Shown one piece after another: positions 49,883 through 60,118 of a stretch of DNA of 64,000 nt (position 1 is the first letter of the stretch; the number at the start of each line of letters is the position of its first letter). The notes under the pieces were generated by a model. That model ran no database searches. It worked only from the letters and a program-made list of their open reading frames with translations, and was not told the DNA's origin. Position numbers and translations under genes: made by a program. This stretch comes from Schizochytrium sp. CCTCC M209059 (Eukaryota; Sar; Bigyra; Thraustochytrida; Thraustochytriidae): positions 520,530-584,529 of the forward strand of contig KN805374.1 of the NCBI GenBank assembly GCA_000818945.1, written 5' to 3'.

Positions 49883-52417
49883 ATGGCGGAAGCTGCCGAC
49901 GAGGTGAGCAGCCGACTCTCGCTGGTGCTGCTCAAGGAGGTCGCGGTAGCCAAGAAGACCAAGGAGGCCAAGGCCAAGATGGCAGCAGCCAAAGAGGGCG
50001 GAGCTGCTGCCAAGAGCAGCAAAAAGCTCAAGGGCAACAACAAGGAAAAGGCGAACAACAATGCCAAGCTCGACCGCCCCCTGGTCGCGCCCGCGTGCCC
50101 CGCACAGGCGGACGAGGCCGTACGAAACGAAAAGTTCTACCTCACAACCGCCATCAATTACACGAACGGCGACCCGCACATGGGCCACGCCTACGAGGCC
50201 GCCACCTGCGACGTGATCGCGCGCTACCACCGCACTTATGGACGCGACGTCTTTTTCCTTACAGGCTCCGACGAGCATGGCCAAAAGGTCGAGCAGAGCG
50301 CCATCAAGAACAACGTCACGCCGCAGGCCATCGCAGACAAATACTCTGCGCAGTTCCAGGCGCTCAATGCCAAGCTTAACGTGAGCAACGACTTTTATGT
50401 GCGAACGACCATGCCCCATCATGGCGACTTTTGCCGCACCCTGTGGACGCGCGTTCGTGAAAAGGGCGACGTCTACCTCAAGGATTACGTCGGATGGTAC
50501 AATGTCCACGAGGAAAAGTACGTCACCGACAAGGAGGCCGAGGAGGCAGACTACAAGGATGAGCACGGGCGCCCGTTTGAGAAAAAGTCTGAAGAGTCGT
50601 ACTTCTTCCGTATGTCCAAGTACCAGGACGCCCTCATCAAGATGATCAAGGAGGATAACCCCCTCTTTGTGCAGCCAGAGTCCCGCCGCCGCGAGGTGCT
50701 CTCTTTCCTTGAGTCCCAGGAATTGCAGGACCTCTGCATCTCTCGCACCGTTTGTCAGTGGGGCGTCAAGTGCCCGGAGGACCCCGAGTACAAGGGTGAC
50801 AAGAGTCATGTCATGTACGTTTGGTTCGACGCGCTTTCCAACTACATGTCCGGTATCAATTGTCTTGGCTCTACCGATGACCCGAACAACCTCGCACGAT
50901 TCTGGCCTGCCAACGTCCACGTTATTGGCAAGGACATTACCCGTTTCCACTGCGTCATTTGGCCTGCGATGCTCATGTCCGCCGAGATCCCGCTTCCCGT
51001 GACCGTCTTTGGCCATGGCTTTGTGCAGGCAGAGGGTGGCGTCAAGATGGGCAAGTCGCTCGGAAACGCCGTTGATCCCATTGAGCTTCTCAAACTCTAC
51101 CCTGCCGACGCGCTGCGCTTCTACATGGCGCGCGCCACGCCGTACGGCGAGGACCTTTCTTTTTCAGAAAAGACTCTTTGCCTCGAGCACAATGCCGCGC
51201 TCAAGGACGGTCTTGGCAACCTCGTGCACCGCGCCACCTCGCTGTGCAAGTCATACTGCGACGCCAAGATTCCCAGTGAGGCCCCGGCGCAAATGGATGG
51301 CACGCTTCCCTTTGACGTGGCCGAGCTCCGCGACATCTTTGAGATTGCCTTCTCGCTCCGTCCTGCCGAGGCTGCCCCCGGCGCCGAGGAGCGCCATCCG
51401 GCCTCGGCCGAGATGATCCAGAACCTCCGCGGCGGCGCGGGCCTGCAGCTGCGCGCGGCGGGCGAGGCCGTTCTCGCGGCCATCTCCTCGCTCAACAACT
51501 ACCTTCAGCGCCTGGAGCCCTGGAAGATCAAGGGCAAGGATGAAGAGGCCATGAAGACCAAGCGCAGTATTGTGCGCGGCGCCCTCGAGGGCATTTACGC
51601 CGTGGCGCACTTTCTCGCGCCCTTTTGCCCGATGGCCACCCAGGAAGTCTTTCACAAACTTGGCGTGCAGCCCACCGCGTTGCCCTGCCTTAGCACCTCG
51701 TTCGACAACCTTCCGCCTGGAACGCTCACATACGTGGGCCCCATTCTCTTTGACGAACTGGCCCTGGGCGTCGGCGTCGTGCAGCCGGGTGGAGACAAGA
51801 AGAAGTCTTCTGATGCCCAGGCCGAGATGAAGGCTAACAAGGCCAAGAAGGCTGCCGGCAAGGCCGCGGCGCAGGCGAAGGCGAAGAAGGAGGCGCAGCA
51901 GGTAGTCAATGACGGACCCGAGGTCACCAAGATTGAGTTTCGCGTTGGAAAGATTGTCAAGGTCTGGGAACACGAGGACTCGGACAAGATCTTTTGTGAG
52001 GAAATCGACGTCGGCGAGGACGCGCCGCGCCAGATTGGCTCCGGCTTGCGCAAGTACTACCAGCTGTCTGACTTGCAAGACCGCATGGTGGTTGTCTGCT
52101 GCAACCTCAAGCCGCGTCCTCTTGCGGGCTTCATGTCGCACGGCATGGTAATTTGCGCTACGGGGGCTGACAAGGTAGAGATTCTCGATCCTCCTGCGGG
52201 CTCGAAGATTGGTGAGCGCGTTGGCCTCAAGGGCATGGATCCGAACGAGCACGCCCCAGAGACGGCCAACAAGGTTGCGCGCAAGAAGATTTTCGAAGCT
52301 GTCGCCAAGAAGCTCAAGACCAACGATGCCTGTGTCGCCTCATGGGATGGCATTGAGCTTGCGACTTCTGCGGGCCCCTGCACTGTGCCTTCGCTCGCGA
52401 ACGCTCAGCTTTCCTAA
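49883..52417 (+). CDS. MARS: Methionyl-tRNA synthetase with C-terminal EMAPII-like tRNA-binding domain
   Basis: 844 residues. An N-terminal Ala/Lys/Glu-rich extension (1-88) precedes the class I catalytic core. Its HIGH motif is HMGH at 99-102 and KMSKS is KMGKS at 388-392; other core signatures are YGRDVFFLTGSDEHG, YVWFDALSNYMSG and HVIGKDITRFH. The connective peptide (GWYNVHEEKYVTDKEAEEAD) has no Cys, so the usual zinc knuckle is absent. The anticodon-binding helical region is about 420-640, and 655-680 is a Lys/Ala linker. The tRNA-binding OB-fold (EMAPII/Arc1p type) is at 680-842 (IEFRVGKIVKVWEHEDSDKIF). The core resembles bacterial or organelle-type MetRS, but the N-terminus has no presequence, so the enzyme probably charges cytosolic tRNA. 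ATG at 49883 in agATGg context is the first in frame. Confidence 0.93.
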   Translation: MAEAADEVSSRLSLVLLKEVAVAKKTKEAKAKMAAAKEGGAAAKSSKKLKGNNKEKANNNAKLDRPLVAPACPAQADEAVRNEKFYLTTAINYTNGDPHMGHAYEAATCDVIARYHRTYGRDVFFLTGSDEHGQKVEQSAIKNNVTPQAIADKYSAQFQALNAKLNVSNDFYVRTTMPHHGDFCRTLWTRVREKGDVYLKDYVGWYNVHEEKYVTDKEAEEADYKDEHGRPFEKKSEESYFFRMSKYQDALIKMIKEDNPLFVQPESRRREVLSFLESQELQDLCISRTVCQWGVKCPEDPEYKGDKSHVMYVWFDALSNYMSGINCLGSTDDPNNLARFWPANVHVIGKDITRFHCVIWPAMLMSAEIPLPVTVFGHGFVQAEGGVKMGKSLGNAVDPIELLKLYPADALRFYMARATPYGEDLSFSEKTLCLEHNAALKDGLGNLVHRATSLCKSYCDAKIPSEAPAQMDGTLPFDVAELRDIFEIAFSLRPAEAAPGAEERHPASAEMIQNLRGGAGLQLRAAGEAVLAAISSLNNYLQRLEPWKIKGKDEEAMKTKRSIVRGALEGIYAVAHFLAPFCPMATQEVFHKLGVQPTALPCLSTSFDNLPPGTLTYVGPILFDELALGVGVVQPGGDKKKSSDAQAEMKANKAKKAAGKAAAQAKAKKEAQQVVNDGPEVTKIEFRVGKIVKVWEHEDSDKIFCEEIDVGEDAPRQIGSGLRKYYQLSDLQDRMVVVCCNLKPRPLAGFMSHGMVICATGADKVEILDPPAGSKIGERVGLKGMDPNEHAPETANKVARKKIFEAVAKKLKTNDACVASWDGIELATSAGPCTVPSLANAQLS

Positions 52418-52664
52418 TTCGAAATTTATGAACCAACGATTGCCTGTCTTTTCTTTTCTACTTTATCTTTCCTTTGTTCTTGGCCAAAACGTCAGCGTGC
52501 ACTTATTCTTGTTGTTGTTGTAGAAATTTATTCTTGTGATTTTTCCTCTCTTCCTCACAAAAAATTGTTGATTGCGTCAAATGTTGCCTCTCTCCGGCCA
52601 ATACTTTTTCGAAAAAATCTTCTTATCGATTTTTTTTTAATGTACAAAGTAGAGCTCACTTTCT

Positions 52665-53603
52665 TCACAAGCCGCCGAAAATGTCGTCAATGTCGTCTGC
52701 CTTTTTCTTCTTCTTCGTTTTCGTTTTCGTTTTTGTCGTCGTCGTCGTCGTCTTCTTCTTCTTCTTGAGTGTCTTTACATTGTCCGTCTTCTTCGTCTTT
52801 TCCAAGTTATCCTTTGCTGGTGCCGAATTGATATGCCCGGTCTCCTCACCGTCGCCTCGTTGGTTCTCCTCTTGCAGCGCGGCAACTTTAGCGTCTGACT
52901 TTTGGGGTTTACTTATGGCCGGCGTTGATGTGGATTGCATGTCTTCTTCTGGCAGCTCTGGCGGCACGTTTGCTGCAGCCTTCATCTCTTTAGCTGATTT
53001 TCGTTTTTTGATTGCAACCGGTGAGGCTGATTGTTCGAGCGGCTTTTTGGCGTCTCCGCGTGAGATGATCATGCCAAAATCGTCGTCTTCATGCATGTCG
53101 TCGAGAGCATTGGAATGCTTCGAGCTCGACTTTTGCGTTTGCTGACCCTCTTTGTAGCGACGGGCAAAATCCTCTTCGCGCTTTTTGCGCGCTTCGGCCT
53201 TGGCCAAGGCCTTCACGATGGCCTCATACGCGGGTCTGGCCTCGTCCACGAATTGAACAAGTTGCGCACAATTAGCGAGGAGCACCGTGCCAATCGGGAT
53301 GAAGCGACCTCGCGAGAGCATCCACGAGAGTTCCGCTGCGGCGTCAAAGAGCAGTCTCTGGATAACATCAAGCTCCTGCAGCGCAGCGCTTGCCGACCCA
53401 TCGCCGCGGTATTTCGCGGCGTCCTTCCCCTTAACGTTCTTGATGTTATTGTTGGTGGTGGTGCTGGTGCTGGACGGCGGTGGCGGCGGCAGCGCCCGAA
53501 GTCTACGCTCGGCGCCGCGCAGACGCTGATAGTACCCGGTACAGCCGTGCTGCGAGCGGGTCGAGAACAGCACGCGCCGCAAGACCTTGAGCTCGTCCTC
53601 CAT
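52665..53603 (-). CDS. NEPRO/RMP1-like nucleolar protein
   Basis: 312 residues from the ATG at 53603. The N-terminal half is helical with a segment (about 92-112, RGRFIPIGTVLLANCAQLV) that resembles the NEPRO (nucleolus and neural progenitor protein) and RNase MRP RMP1 family. The rest is Lys/Glu/Ser-rich, ending in a run of Thr and Lys (KKKKK and TKTKTK) and the tail ADDIDDIFGGL. It probably acts in the nucleolus in rRNA processing. The frame is open upstream, but the extension (MVPALQVEL...) is translated from the 5' flank of the neighbouring glycosyltransferase gene, so the 53603 start is preferred. The Thr/Lys run is encoded by simple AAG/ACG repeats. It is head-to-head with the glycosyltransferase. 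Confidence 0.72.
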   Translation of the reverse strand: MEDELKVLRRVLFSTRSQHGCTGYYQRLRGAERRLRALPPPPPSSTSTTTNNNIKNVKGKDAAKYRGDGSASAALQELDVIQRLLFDAAAELSWMLSRGRFIPIGTVLLANCAQLVQFVDEARPAYEAIVKALAKAEARKKREEDFARRYKEGQQTQKSSSKHSNALDDMHEDDDFGMIISRGDAKKPLEQSASPVAIKKRKSAKEMKAAANVPPELPEEDMQSTSTPAISKPQKSDAKVAALQEENQRGDGEETGHINSAPAKDNLEKTKKTDNVKTLKKKKKTTTTTTKTKTKTKKKKKADDIDDIFGGL

Positions 53604-53787
53604 CGCGCCTGCGAGCAAAGCCGAGGTCACGCCTCGCGTCGCAGAAATCAGACCTCCAAGGTTTGAGGTTTTGCGAGCGAGAGCAAGCAAGCAAGTTCTG
53701 GCGAGGCAAGGCCGGGCTGGGCAGGGCAGGGCTTCCACTGCAGAGAAGAGGGGAGAGCTTGCGGGCCGCGTGCATGCGGCGACGGTA

Positions 53788-55144
53788 ATGCGCAGGGCAC
53801 GCTTGGGCGCCGTCCTGTGGCCATGTATAGGCCTCGTATTTCTACTGGTTCTGGCACGGGTCGTCGTCGTCGTTGTCTGTACGAAGGCGATCTCGTTGCC
53901 GGAGAGCTCGACCTGCAGTGCGGGAACCACAGAGCTGCAAGGGTCGCGTCAAGGTTGCGCGAAAGGAGATGAAGAGCTCTGTCACGGCATTTCGCGTGTC
54001 TGCGGTGTAGTTGCGTTGTTTAATCCAGCTGGCTACGCTTCTCGAATGGAAAACTATCGCAAGTTCCGCGCAAGATCAAAAGCCCAAGGTCTCTGGCTCT
54101 TGGTCGTGCACGTGGACATGAATAAAGCCGAGACGCTGGTTGAGATTGATGCAGATGCTGTCATCCATCTCGTGGCGGACGGCCGCCACGTCATGTGGCA
54201 AAAGGAACGTCTTTTAAATATTGGTCTGGCGCACTTGCCCATAGGAGAGTGCTCGACCGTCGTGTGGCCTGACGCAGACATGCTTTTTGTGAATGAGAAT
54301 TGGGTGCAAGAAACGCACGATATGATTCAGAGTGGCGCTCAGGTCGTGCAACCTTTTCAGTACGCGCTCCGCCTTTCACGTGGCGTGGACTGGTTAGACC
54401 CTTTCTCGAAGCGCGTGTCACTGTCCAAGGACGAGGGCGTACGGACCCCGGGCTTTGCCTTTTCGGTCCAGCGTGGAGCGGAGCAAAATGAAGAGGCCCG
54501 AAAAGCTGTGCTTGACTCGCAGCAAAGACATGGCTACACAGGTTTCGCTTGGGCAGCCTCACGCGCAGCACTCGAGGACATGGGTGGTCTCTTTGACGTG
54601 GCCATTGTAGGCGGCGGTGTACGTTTAATTTTGTTCTATTGAGACTTGAAAGGATTGAAGCGACCAGATTAACTGACGTGAAACTGCACATGATGTATGC
54701 CATTTGATGGGAGTGCAGGACGCTCTTATGGCGCATGCTTTTGCCAATCATGTGGCCAGCGAAGGTGGGGAGCCATACTATTATGCGCGACGTCTTTCAG
54801 ATAGATGGTCGCCGCTCGCCAACAAGTTTCATGATTGGGCCGAGCGCGCAGCATATACGACGCAGGGCAAGCTAGGATGGGTTTCCGGGACCGCCTTGCA
54901 CCTGTGGCACGGGTCAAAAGAGGGTCGGCAATATGGGTCGCGATTCGATATTTTGCACAAGGGGACAACGAGCTTTGATCCTGATGTGCATCTCGAACGC
55001 AGCGAGTGCGCTGTTGTAAAAAGCACTGTGGAAGTCATTCCGGAAAAGTGTTTTCTCTGGCAATGGCGCGATGGCAATTCAGACGCCGCACGTATGCGTC
55101 GCGACGTACGTCGCATGTTTCAGCTGCGTGAGGAGGATGGCTAG
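53788..55144 (+). CDS. Type II membrane GT-A-fold glycosyltransferase, two exons
   Basis: Exons 53788-54618 and 54719-55144 give 418 residues. Residues 7-31 (LGAVLWPCIGLVFLLVLARV) are a hydrophobic signal anchor after a basic N-terminus, the layout of Golgi enzymes. The catalytic part has VVALFNPAGYASR, a WPDADMLFVNENW region with a DAD triad (Asp162-Asp164) that could bind a metal-nucleotide sugar, and HGYTGFAWAASRAALEDMGGLFDVAIVGGG, then (exon 2) GWVSGTALHLWHG and YGSRFDIL, the C-terminal substrate-binding layout of galactosyl/glucosyl-transferases of GT-A fold. Exact donor and acceptor sugars cannot be told. The ATG at 53788 is chosen because it gives the signal anchor; sequence in frame upstream overlaps the NEPRO-like gene. 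Confidence 0.78.
54619..54718 (+). other. Spliceosomal intron of the glycosyltransferase gene (100 bp)
   Basis: Donor GTACGT at 54619, acceptor GTGCAG ending at 54718 and a branch-like TTAACTGAC about 45 nt before the acceptor. Splicing joins ...VGGG to DALMAH in frame, restoring the expected GG-D segment. Without splicing the frame stops after LILFY. Confidence 0.85.
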
Positions 55145-55721
55145 CTTGAATCGAGCTCTTTGTCTTCTTTGTTTAGCGTCAGCTGAATATGTATCTTTCC
55201 TTTTGACGATTCCAACATGTCGCCTGATTCTTTCATTCCAAGATGGGATGCCTGTCCGTGTGCCCTTGTCCCATCCGCAGGGGTCACTTGTAGGTGTGGG
55301 GTGAAAGAAAAGAAAGTAAAAGGGAAAGACAGCCTGAGAAGAGACAGGAAGTGACAGCCACCCCACTGCACTGCACATGGCCGACCCAGCGGTGGCAGGC
55401 GGAAAATGTTGAAAAGGATAACAAACGAATATTGGATATGTGTGTGTTGTGTATATCAGGTGCAGGGGCCCCCAGCAAGAGGGGTTCAGGGTTGCGGCGA
55501 AGGCTCGCATGATGACGATGAAGAAGAAGAAGACGACATAAAAAGAAAAAAAGAAAGGAAGGAAAAGGATCAGGAGACGAGTCTCGCTCGCCCCCACTCG
55601 CGCCCAGCGAGGAAGGTCGATAGGTTGCGACACTACTGCTTCAGGTGTTTGTTCCTTTCTTTTTTCTTGTTTATCTCTCCCTCAATCTGGCCATCGTCCA
55701 GGGACAGTCGCGGGTGCGCTG
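55145..55721. other. Convergent intergenic region
   Basis: 577 bp between the glycosyltransferase and MYB 3' ends, AG-rich on the plus strand around 55300-55350 and 55520-55570. No gene or strong repeat seen. Confidence 0.5.
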
Positions 55722-57509
55722 CTAATGCAGAAAGGGGTCATGCGCTGGCACGTGCGGCGGTGGTTGGACGTGAGCGAGGTCATGCGCGGGCTGAGGGGGC
55801 GCGCCGGCAGAGGGGGCTACGGAGTGACGGGTGGCGGACACGGGGTCGGATTCGAGGCCCAAGAGACCAAAGAGGTTCGCAGAGTCGTCTTCGAGACTCG
55901 TCCGCGGGCGCTTCTGTGAGGCAAGCATCTGCAAGGCGTAGTTCTCGACCTCTTGCATAGAGTCGAAGGTACGCAAGCGCGAGGTGCGCTGTACTGTGGG
56001 TGGCGGGACCGCCATTTGCTGCTGCTCTGGCACGGAGAGATGGAGAGGCTCGTCATGTGGGAGGGGGGCCTGAACATCTTGCGCGGGGTCAAGCTGGGCA
56101 TGGAGATGCATGTGAGGCTCGTGTTGGGGCTGCTGCGTTCGCAAGGGCTGGTTCGCGACAAAGTCGTCCTCCGGGGCTGATACGCCGGCGCTGTCGATAA
56201 GCTTGGTAATGGCATCTTGAATGCGCGGCTGCGTCCACGAGGCACGTCCGACTTGATTGTTGTTGTTAGCGCTGTTGGTGTCCATGAGTGGGCCCGGCTC
56301 GCTTGAGTCGAGAGCGTGGCGTGGCAGATTCGTAAGTTCGTTGAGATCGACAGCGGACGCATCGGAGAAGGGCGCGACGGTGGCAGCACTGTTGCTACGA
56401 GAGAGGGAGAAGATGCGGGCAAGGGAAGGAGGCGGAGGCGGAGCCGTGCTCGCGAGGCTTGAGTATGCTGGCGCCCCCGTATGAGGTGCGATATCCGACG
56501 CCTCGAGGCCCGTTGAAGCAGAGAGGGGGGCATCCAGCTGGCTTGCATCCGCCGCAACGCGGGGCAAAGACATGTGCGGGGCGACTGTAAGAGAGCTGGG
56601 GTTGATGCTGAGAGGCTGGACTGTGGTCATGCGTGCACGAGGGACAACAGTTCTCGAGCGGCGGGAAGGCTGCACAAGACCGAGGCCCTGAAGCTGCTTG
56701 AAGCGTGTCATGACGGCGTTCTTTGTGCGAGAGCCTTGAAAGGGCTCGGCGACCAAAGCCCATTGACTCCCGTGCGTTTGGTACTGCTTGATCAGGGTTG
56801 CGTCCTCCTCTTTGGACCACTCGCGACGACGCGCACGCTGAATACTGCGGAAGCGCGTCTTGACGGCGTGCTCGGTGCGACCGGGGAGCAGGCGAGCAAT
56901 GTGGGCCCAGCAATTGCCCTGTGATGCTTGAGTGGAGAGAAGAATGGAGTCCTCTTGCGCGGTCCACGATCCCTTGTTGATGCTGGGGTCAAGGTTGGAG
57001 CACCAGCGCTCGCGGCACTGCTTGACGCTGCGCCCGGGGATGTTTTCGGCAATAAGAACCCAGTCGACGCGACGAGCGAGGCCGGAGAGGCCGTTCATGT
57101 CGCCACCGGAGCCGACAGAGTCTGTGTCCATGTCTGTGTGCATCGAGTCGCAGGAGTCCGACTGTGTAAGGCGGATACTGGCCAGGCTTTGCTCGACGAG
57201 TCGGCGAAGGAGATGGTCTTCCTCTGGGCTCCAGGGGCCCTTGAGAAGGCCGGGCTTGAGCACCTTATTCCATCGCTGAAGGCACTGCGTGTGGCTTCGC
57301 GAGGGAACGTAGGCTGCGATGGTTTTCCAGTGGCGGGCACCAAAGCGGCTGACGGCGGCGCGGAGAAGCTCGTCTTCGTCGGCGCTCCAGTGTCTGGGGC
57401 ATGAGGGCTTGAACTTGCGCTGCACAAGCTCCTCCATCTTTGCGTTGTGGCCCATTTTTGTCTTAATATCCCGAGTTCTGGTTTTGGCGCTCGGTTTGCG
57501 CGGCGCCAT
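55722..57509 (-). CDS. Four-repeat MYB transcription factor (R1R2R3 plus R4)
   Basis: 595 residues. Four MYB repeats lie at about 40-84 (WSADEDELLRAAVSRFGARH...RWNKVL), 90-172 (GPWSPEEDHLLRRLVEQS...VDWVLIAENIPGRS), 180-223 (GSWTAQEDSILL...WAHIARLLPGRT) and 229-273 (REWSKEEDATLIKQYQTHG). The first two spacings of Trp are normal in R1, R3 and R4, but R2 carries an insertion of about 37 residues (Ser/Asp/Gly/Thr-rich) between its first and second Trp, normally about 20 apart. The remaining 320 residues are Pro/Ser/Gln/His-rich and disordered, typical of an activation region. It is expected to be a nuclear DNA-binding regulator, as in animal and plant three-repeat MYBs. The first ATG of the frame is used. 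Confidence 0.88.
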   Translation of the reverse strand: MAPRKPSAKTRTRDIKTKMGHNAKMEELVQRKFKPSCPRHWSADEDELLRAAVSRFGARHWKTIAAYVPSRSHTQCLQRWNKVLKPGLLKGPWSPEEDHLLRRLVEQSLASIRLTQSDSCDSMHTDMDTDSVGSGGDMNGLSGLARRVDWVLIAENIPGRSVKQCRERWCSNLDPSINKGSWTAQEDSILLSTQASQGNCWAHIARLLPGRTEHAVKTRFRSIQRARRREWSKEEDATLIKQYQTHGSQWALVAEPFQGSRTKNAVMTRFKQLQGLGLVQPSRRSRTVVPRARMTTVQPLSINPSSLTVAPHMSLPRVAADASQLDAPLSASTGLEASDIAPHTGAPAYSSLASTAPPPPPSLARIFSLSRSNSAATVAPFSDASAVDLNELTNLPRHALDSSEPGPLMDTNSANNNNQVGRASWTQPRIQDAITKLIDSAGVSAPEDDFVANQPLRTQQPQHEPHMHLHAQLDPAQDVQAPLPHDEPLHLSVPEQQQMAVPPPTVQRTSRLRTFDSMQEVENYALQMLASQKRPRTSLEDDSANLFGLLGLESDPVSATRHSVAPSAGAPPQPAHDLAHVQPPPHVPAHDPFLH

Positions 57510-58249
57510 CTTTTTGTCCTTGGTTTTTGTTGGTTGTATGTATTGAAGCCTTAGGATTGGATGGCTTTTCTTGTGCTTGCTTGACCTACTTTTACTAGGT
57601 CTTGGGCCTGCCTGTTGGCCGTGGGTCGATATGATCCGCAGCGTCGGGGAGTGAACGGAAGATAGGATGGAACAGGGGGCCGGAAAAGCCGATGTGTGCA
57701 GCAGAATGACTTGGCTTCAACTCACTCGGCTCGGCTTGCGACCGTCTGAGGGCACGTGCTTGCTTGTGACGAACGATGTACCCTGTGTTGGCAGGTGAAG
57801 CAACGAACGTACGAACGAACGGACGAACGTACAGGCTGCAAGGGTCTTTTGGGCTGAAGCGCAGTGTTAGCGGCGCTTGCCTAACCCGCGAGCGTGTTCT
57901 TGAGGCGTCCTGCCTGTTGCGTCGCACCTCTTTTCACGCACGATCCGCAATGTCTTGACCGTGGAGAGGCAACGTGCGGGCTCTATTTTTAAACAAAGGG
58001 GAAGGTGTTGTCGGCCAGGCCAAATTTCTAGTGCGGTCCGGAACCTCGTGAAATGGCTTGTTCTTCTTCTTCCTTTCGTCGCTTTCGATGCGCGCGATTG
58101 TCTCTCGGAATGCCGGGGCCGCGGGGAGTGTCTGGCTAGGACTTGAGGAATTGGCTGACTCTCGGTCTTGGGCTGCAGCAGCGTATCAAGCAATCGATTG
58201 ACGATTCAACCAATTCTTGGCAGGGCAGAGCAAAGTAGAAGGAAGCTCG

Positions 58250-58272
58250 TTTGCTTGCTTTCTTGCTTGCTT
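58250..58272. repeat. (GCTT)n, i.e. (AAGC)n on the minus strand
   Basis: Two short runs of GCTT separated by TTTC, about 740 bp 5' of the MYB gene start and in the MYB sense orientation AAGC. Confidence 0.85.
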
Positions 58273-60079
58273 GATCCGTTCTGTTCTGATTTGGTTTTTA
58301 CTCTTGAGGTCTGTCGTTTGATTTCTATTCGAACTTTTTTCGCGCGTCGAGAGGGCCTCGCCGCGTCGTCGTCGTCGCTGGCCTTGGTGCTTTGTGCTTT
58401 GCTGAAAGTTCCTCCGACACTCGGCACGTGTCCGTGGAAGAGGACGCGCTCGTGTCTGTTGTAATACCTCTTTCCTTTTCGCGCTAGTCCAACTGCTCCT
58501 GCTTCTCTCACTGCTCCCCACGATGCTAGCTAGCTAGCTAGCTAGGTATGTATGTATACCTTGCTAGGTATGGCGTGAGGGAAGAGCTTTTGCGCCGACC
58601 CTTTCGAAGGCAGGCGCGGACGGGTCTTGCTCTGTACCTTTGGCTATTGCTTGCTTGCTTTCTTTTCCACTTGCTCTTTTGCGACGAACTGGCCGACCCT
58701 TTCGTGCTTTCAGGCCGCGCGGGCGAGCTCGGACCTGAACTCGGAGGCCGGGGCGGGGGGTAAGTTTAGTTTTGCTCGAGGCCGGGCGGGATCGCGCCAA
58801 GCGATCGATCTGTTGGAGGATCCGCGTGGAGGGTCGAGAAAGCCTCGCTCGCTCGCTCGCTCACTCACTCACTCACTCACCGGTCAGAACCTGCTTGCTT
58901 GCTTTCAAGTTGTTGCTTGCTTTGTTCTTTCTTTGGGCCCTCCCACCTTCCCTTTCTCTTGTTGACCTCCGTTCGCTTTGCGCAGCCGGGCACGTGCACA
59001 ATTTGCGAGCGCGGCTGGCTCGGCTCCTCGGCCTCCGTGGAATACCGGCCCGGCGCTCTCTCGGCTCTCTCTCGCCCGCGAGGAGCGGAGTGGACGGAGA
59101 GGAGAAGAAACGAATGAGCGAAGGGGTGGGAAAAAAAAGGACGAAGAAAGCAGCAGCAGCGGCGGTCAGGACCAAGCCAAGCCAAGCCAAGCCACCTGGG
59201 CGAGAGAGGCTCGACTCGCGCCTTCGTGCGTGGCGGCTTCCAGTCGTTTGGATTGCTCGTCTCGCGCGCGGGCGATCACTGGCTGGCCGCCACCGCTTGC
59301 TCGACTCGACCCGACTTGACTCGGCGCGAAGGTTTGGCGCGAGCCGAGCCGAAATGAGCCGTTCAGGCCGGGTCAAGAGACCTAGCCTGGCAGTGGCGCA
59401 GAGCAGAAGCAGAAGCAGAAGCTAAAGCAGAGCAGACCCCTTCTCCTCCTCCTCGCAGGTGAAAGCGCTCTGCACCGCTGCGGCGCCGGGGAGCGACGCC
59501 CGGGGTGCGACGCCTCTCTCTCCCTGCTCTCGCCGCTTCCGCCGATCACCTCGCCTCGCGTCGGCCGGACGCGCGGGGTTGCCGGAATGGATGCAGGAAT
59601 GAACGCAGGAATGAACGATTGATCGCGAGAGCTCTTTCCTCTCTCTCTCGCGGTCGCGGCGCGAGCAATGTGGCGCCTCGACGCCGCGGCCGAAACAAAC
59701 AAACAAACAAACAAACGCACGCACGCACGTGCGCACGGACGGGCGGCTCCGCGCGACGGTGAATCCCTCGCGCGTCCGTCCCGGAGGAGGAGCCGCGCGC
59801 GAGAAGCGAGCAAGCTCTTTCTCTGCGCTGCGCCGCGACGGCGCGTAACGGGGCCCGGGAGACAGACGGAGGCCGCAGCGCAGAGAGAGAGCTTGCTCTC
59901 GCTCGCTCTCTCGCTCGCTCGCTCGGGGCGCTGTCTCGCTCGTCGCTCCGCGGCGGCCTCGCGCTTTCCAAGTCTGCTCGGCGCCGCGCGCGGCTTGACG
60001 CGCGTATGAAGTAGTGAACGGAGGAATGGCTGGGTGGATGGATGGATGGTTTGTTGAATGCCGCTCGTTCAAATCGCGC

Positions 60080-60118
60080 GATCGATCGATCGATCGATCG
60101 ATTCGAATCGATCGATCG
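60080..60118. repeat. (GATC)n tetranucleotide repeat with TCGAAT interruption
   Basis: About six copies, then a TTCGAATCGAATCGATCGATCG variant. Self-complementary unit. Confidence 0.95.

Noticed and set aside
48462..49907. 481-codon plus-strand frame between ClpX and MetRS
   Set aside because: Arg/Ser/Ala low-complexity translation of promoter repeats with no domain; it also runs into the MetRS start in another frame.
49505..51016. 503-codon minus-strand frame opposite MetRS
   Set aside because: Antisense of a strongly supported gene.
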